From contig JAWKZG010000010.1 of the NCBI GenBank assembly GCA_041396125.1, positions 62,001 through 126,000 on the forward strand: DNA of 64,000 nt, given 5' to 3'. Position 1 is the stretch's first letter. Each line of letters opens with the position of its first letter. The position numbers and the translations under genes are program-made. Below, one piece after another: positions 62,732-64,000 of this stretch. The stretch comes from JAWKZG01 sp041396125 (lineage in GTDB: Bacteria; Pseudomonadota; Gammaproteobacteria; Competibacterales; Competibacteraceae). The notes below the pieces were generated by a model that saw only the letters and a list, made by a program, of their open reading frames with translations, ran no database searches and was not told where the DNA came from.

Positions 62732-64000
62732 CTACATATTTAGCCCACTACCCTCTCGTGCCACTCGCAGTCCGGTGATGAGAACATCGGCAATTTCATC
62801 AGACACGCCGTGACGGCGTAAATAGGCGACAGGATCACGGGCCAGCAGATCGGACCTAGACATTGCCGCCAAAGCCTCTTGTGTCTTGTCGTGCATGCCA
62901 AGCGCCCCGGCAGCTATGGCGATTAATGCCTGGCTGAAACCTGAGCCGTCAATCGAGGACTGCTCAGCGATCCAAAGCATTTGCTCGTGATCGCCTTTCA
63001 GACATAGATCGACCGCAATGAAGTGGTAGTACCAGCCCGGCGGATTCACGGTACGCTCAATGGCGTGCCTGAGCAGGGGGATACCTTCATCGAACTTGCC
63101 ACGTGCGGCAAGCCGCCAGCCGAGTTGCGCCAGGGTATCGGGGTCGTGAGGATTAAGTTCCAGCGCCTGCCGTGCAAGGCGTTCACTATCGTCATAGTGG
63201 CCCATGTAATGATGGATGGAAGCGAGCGCCTTAAGTGCCAGTATATTGGTTGAATCAATTGTGACCGCCCTGGTTGCCGCCTGCAGGGCTTTCTCATAGT
63301 GTGCCTGCAGTGCCTGCGGGCTACCGTTACCGGCAAATTCGAACCGGCCTGTATCCAGATACAGCCATCCGAGCATGGCCCAGGCATCGCTATAACCGGA
63401 ATCACGCTGTACGGTCTCTGCCAGACAGCTGAGAACCGGATCGAACGCCTCACGTGCAAACCTGCGGCGGTAGCTGTAGGCATGCAATACGCAAATATAG
63501 CTCTGCATAGTTGACACGGCCGGTGCTGCCCGGCGAACGTCCAGATCCTGGTTGACAATGCCATAGGGCTGGCCCAGTACTGTGGCAATTTCACCCGCCA
63601 GCTCGCGCTGCAGACCAATCAGCGCTTCAGGAATCAGCGGCCGGGCATAGCTCTCAGTCCACAGCACCCGACCGGTGCCGGCCTCAAGCATTTGCATCGC
63701 GACGTGTAGGGTTTCGGATTCAATGCGGACACTGCCGCTCACCACATAGGTCACACCGAGGTTGCGTCCCAGCGTGGCAGGCTCCGGACCGGCAGCGCTC
63801 TCGAAACCGATCGGCAAGGTGTACAGCCGGAAACCCGGGAATCGCATCAACGCGCCGATCAGTTCCTGACTAATACCCTCAGCCAAAAAACGGCTGTTTT
63901 GGGTCGAGTTATAGGCCTCAAGGGGCAGGACCACGATGGCTGGCCCGTAATCAGCGTCGCTGGAGGTGGAGGTCAAAGGCGATTTTTTTCCGACCAGCAG
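62732..64000 (-). CDS. TolB/FlgO-like domain plus TPR protein, 5' end outside window
   Basis: At least 423 residues, open through the window edge, so the N-terminus is missing. After a linker comes a FlgO/TolB-like domain (PAIVVLPLEAYNSTQ, SRFLAEGISQELIGALMRFP, GVTYVVSGSVRIESETLHVA), then several tetratricopeptide units (AWAMLGWLYLDTGRFEFAGN, ALELNPHDPDTLAQLGWRLA, RGKFDEGIPLLRHAIERT). This layout is common in proteins that start with a CadC-like DNA-binding or adenylate cyclase domain; which it is cannot be seen here. Confidence 0.88.
   Translation of the reverse strand: MLVGKKSPLTSTSSDADYGPAIVVLPLEAYNSTQNSRFLAEGISQELIGALMRFPGFRLYTLPIGFESAAGPEPATLGRNLGVTYVVSGSVRIESETLHVAMQMLEAGTGRVLWTESYARPLIPEALIGLQRELAGEIATVLGQPYGIVNQDLDVRRAAPAVSTMQSYICVLHAYSYRRRFAREAFDPVLSCLAETVQRDSGYSDAWAMLGWLYLDTGRFEFAGNGSPQALQAHYEKALQAATRAVTIDSTNILALKALASIHHYMGHYDDSERLARQALELNPHDPDTLAQLGWRLAARGKFDEGIPLLRHAIERTVNPPGWYYHFIAVDLCLKGDHEQMLWIAEQSSIDGSGFSQALIAIAAGALGMHDKTQEALAAMSRSDLLARDPVAYLRRHGVSDEIADVLITGLRVAREGSGLNM

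Noticed and set aside
1..64000. tRNA, rRNA or riboswitch genes
   Set aside because: No cloverleaf, rRNA core or known riboswitch pattern was recognised by eye in the gaps; a covariance search was not possible.

Overview
The window reads as one stretch of a proteobacterial genome, most likely a gammaproteobacterium. This is a judgement from gene content: an aryl-polyene-type pigment locus, a monomeric NADP isocitrate dehydrogenase, TRAP transporters, cytochrome P460 and a YbhGFSR-like exporter. I cannot name a genus. Gene density is high and most of the sequence has moderate GC, with AT-rich exceptions at about 3.8-5.7 kb (HNH and methyltransferase genes) and 48.3-48.6 kb.

Layout. 0-3.6 kb: a partial secreted cyclase, an NAD(P)-binding protein, a DMT exporter and a divergent LysR regulator. 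3.8-5.7 kb: a convergent, frame-broken HNH endonuclease and methyltransferase. 5.7-13.6 kb: a replicon maintenance region with about twelve iterons, an iteron-type Rep initiator, a parS-like site and parA-parB, with a monomeric isocitrate dehydrogenase gene in the middle. This suggests a large plasmid or chromid rather than a small plasmid. 13.7-20 kb: an amidohydrolase with a sugar-type ABC importer that has no ATPase gene, an AraC-type regulator and an NmrA-like protein. 20-25.4 kb: accessory genes (GNAT, broken DHFR-like, transposase remnant, MarR plus cupin sharing a probable operator, alpha/beta hydrolase, VapBC-like and BrnTA toxin-antitoxin pairs).

25.9-45.8 kb: a large aryl-polyene-type locus. 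It holds an acyl carrier protein, AMP ligase, two hotdog dehydratases, two ketosynthase-type proteins, a ketoreductase, acyltransferase, glycosyltransferase, LolA-like and MMPL export proteins, and methyltransferases. A flavin-dependent halogenase-like enzyme and a complete YbhGFSR-like ABC exporter are inserted. Five genes of this locus are interrupted by apparent one-base indels.

45.9-55.4 kb: a catabolic locus of two tandem CaiB/BaiF CoA-transferases divergent from a TRAP transporter, an enoyl-CoA hydratase, an IclR regulator, a leaderless solute-binding-protein homologue and a PEP mutase/isocitrate lyase family enzyme. This looks like uptake, CoA activation and hydration of a carboxylic acid. 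55.4-57.1 kb: a small exported protein and an Rrf2 regulator next to cytochrome P460. 57.1-64 kb: an outer-membrane protein, sulfatase and second beta-barrel gene, surrounded by gene shards, insertion-sequence remnants and a TolB/FlgO-TPR protein cut by the window end.

A recurring feature is the apparent single-base frameshift in otherwise well-conserved genes, often repaired by restoring one base to a short C or G run. This may be sequencing error or real decay; the sequence alone does not decide it.
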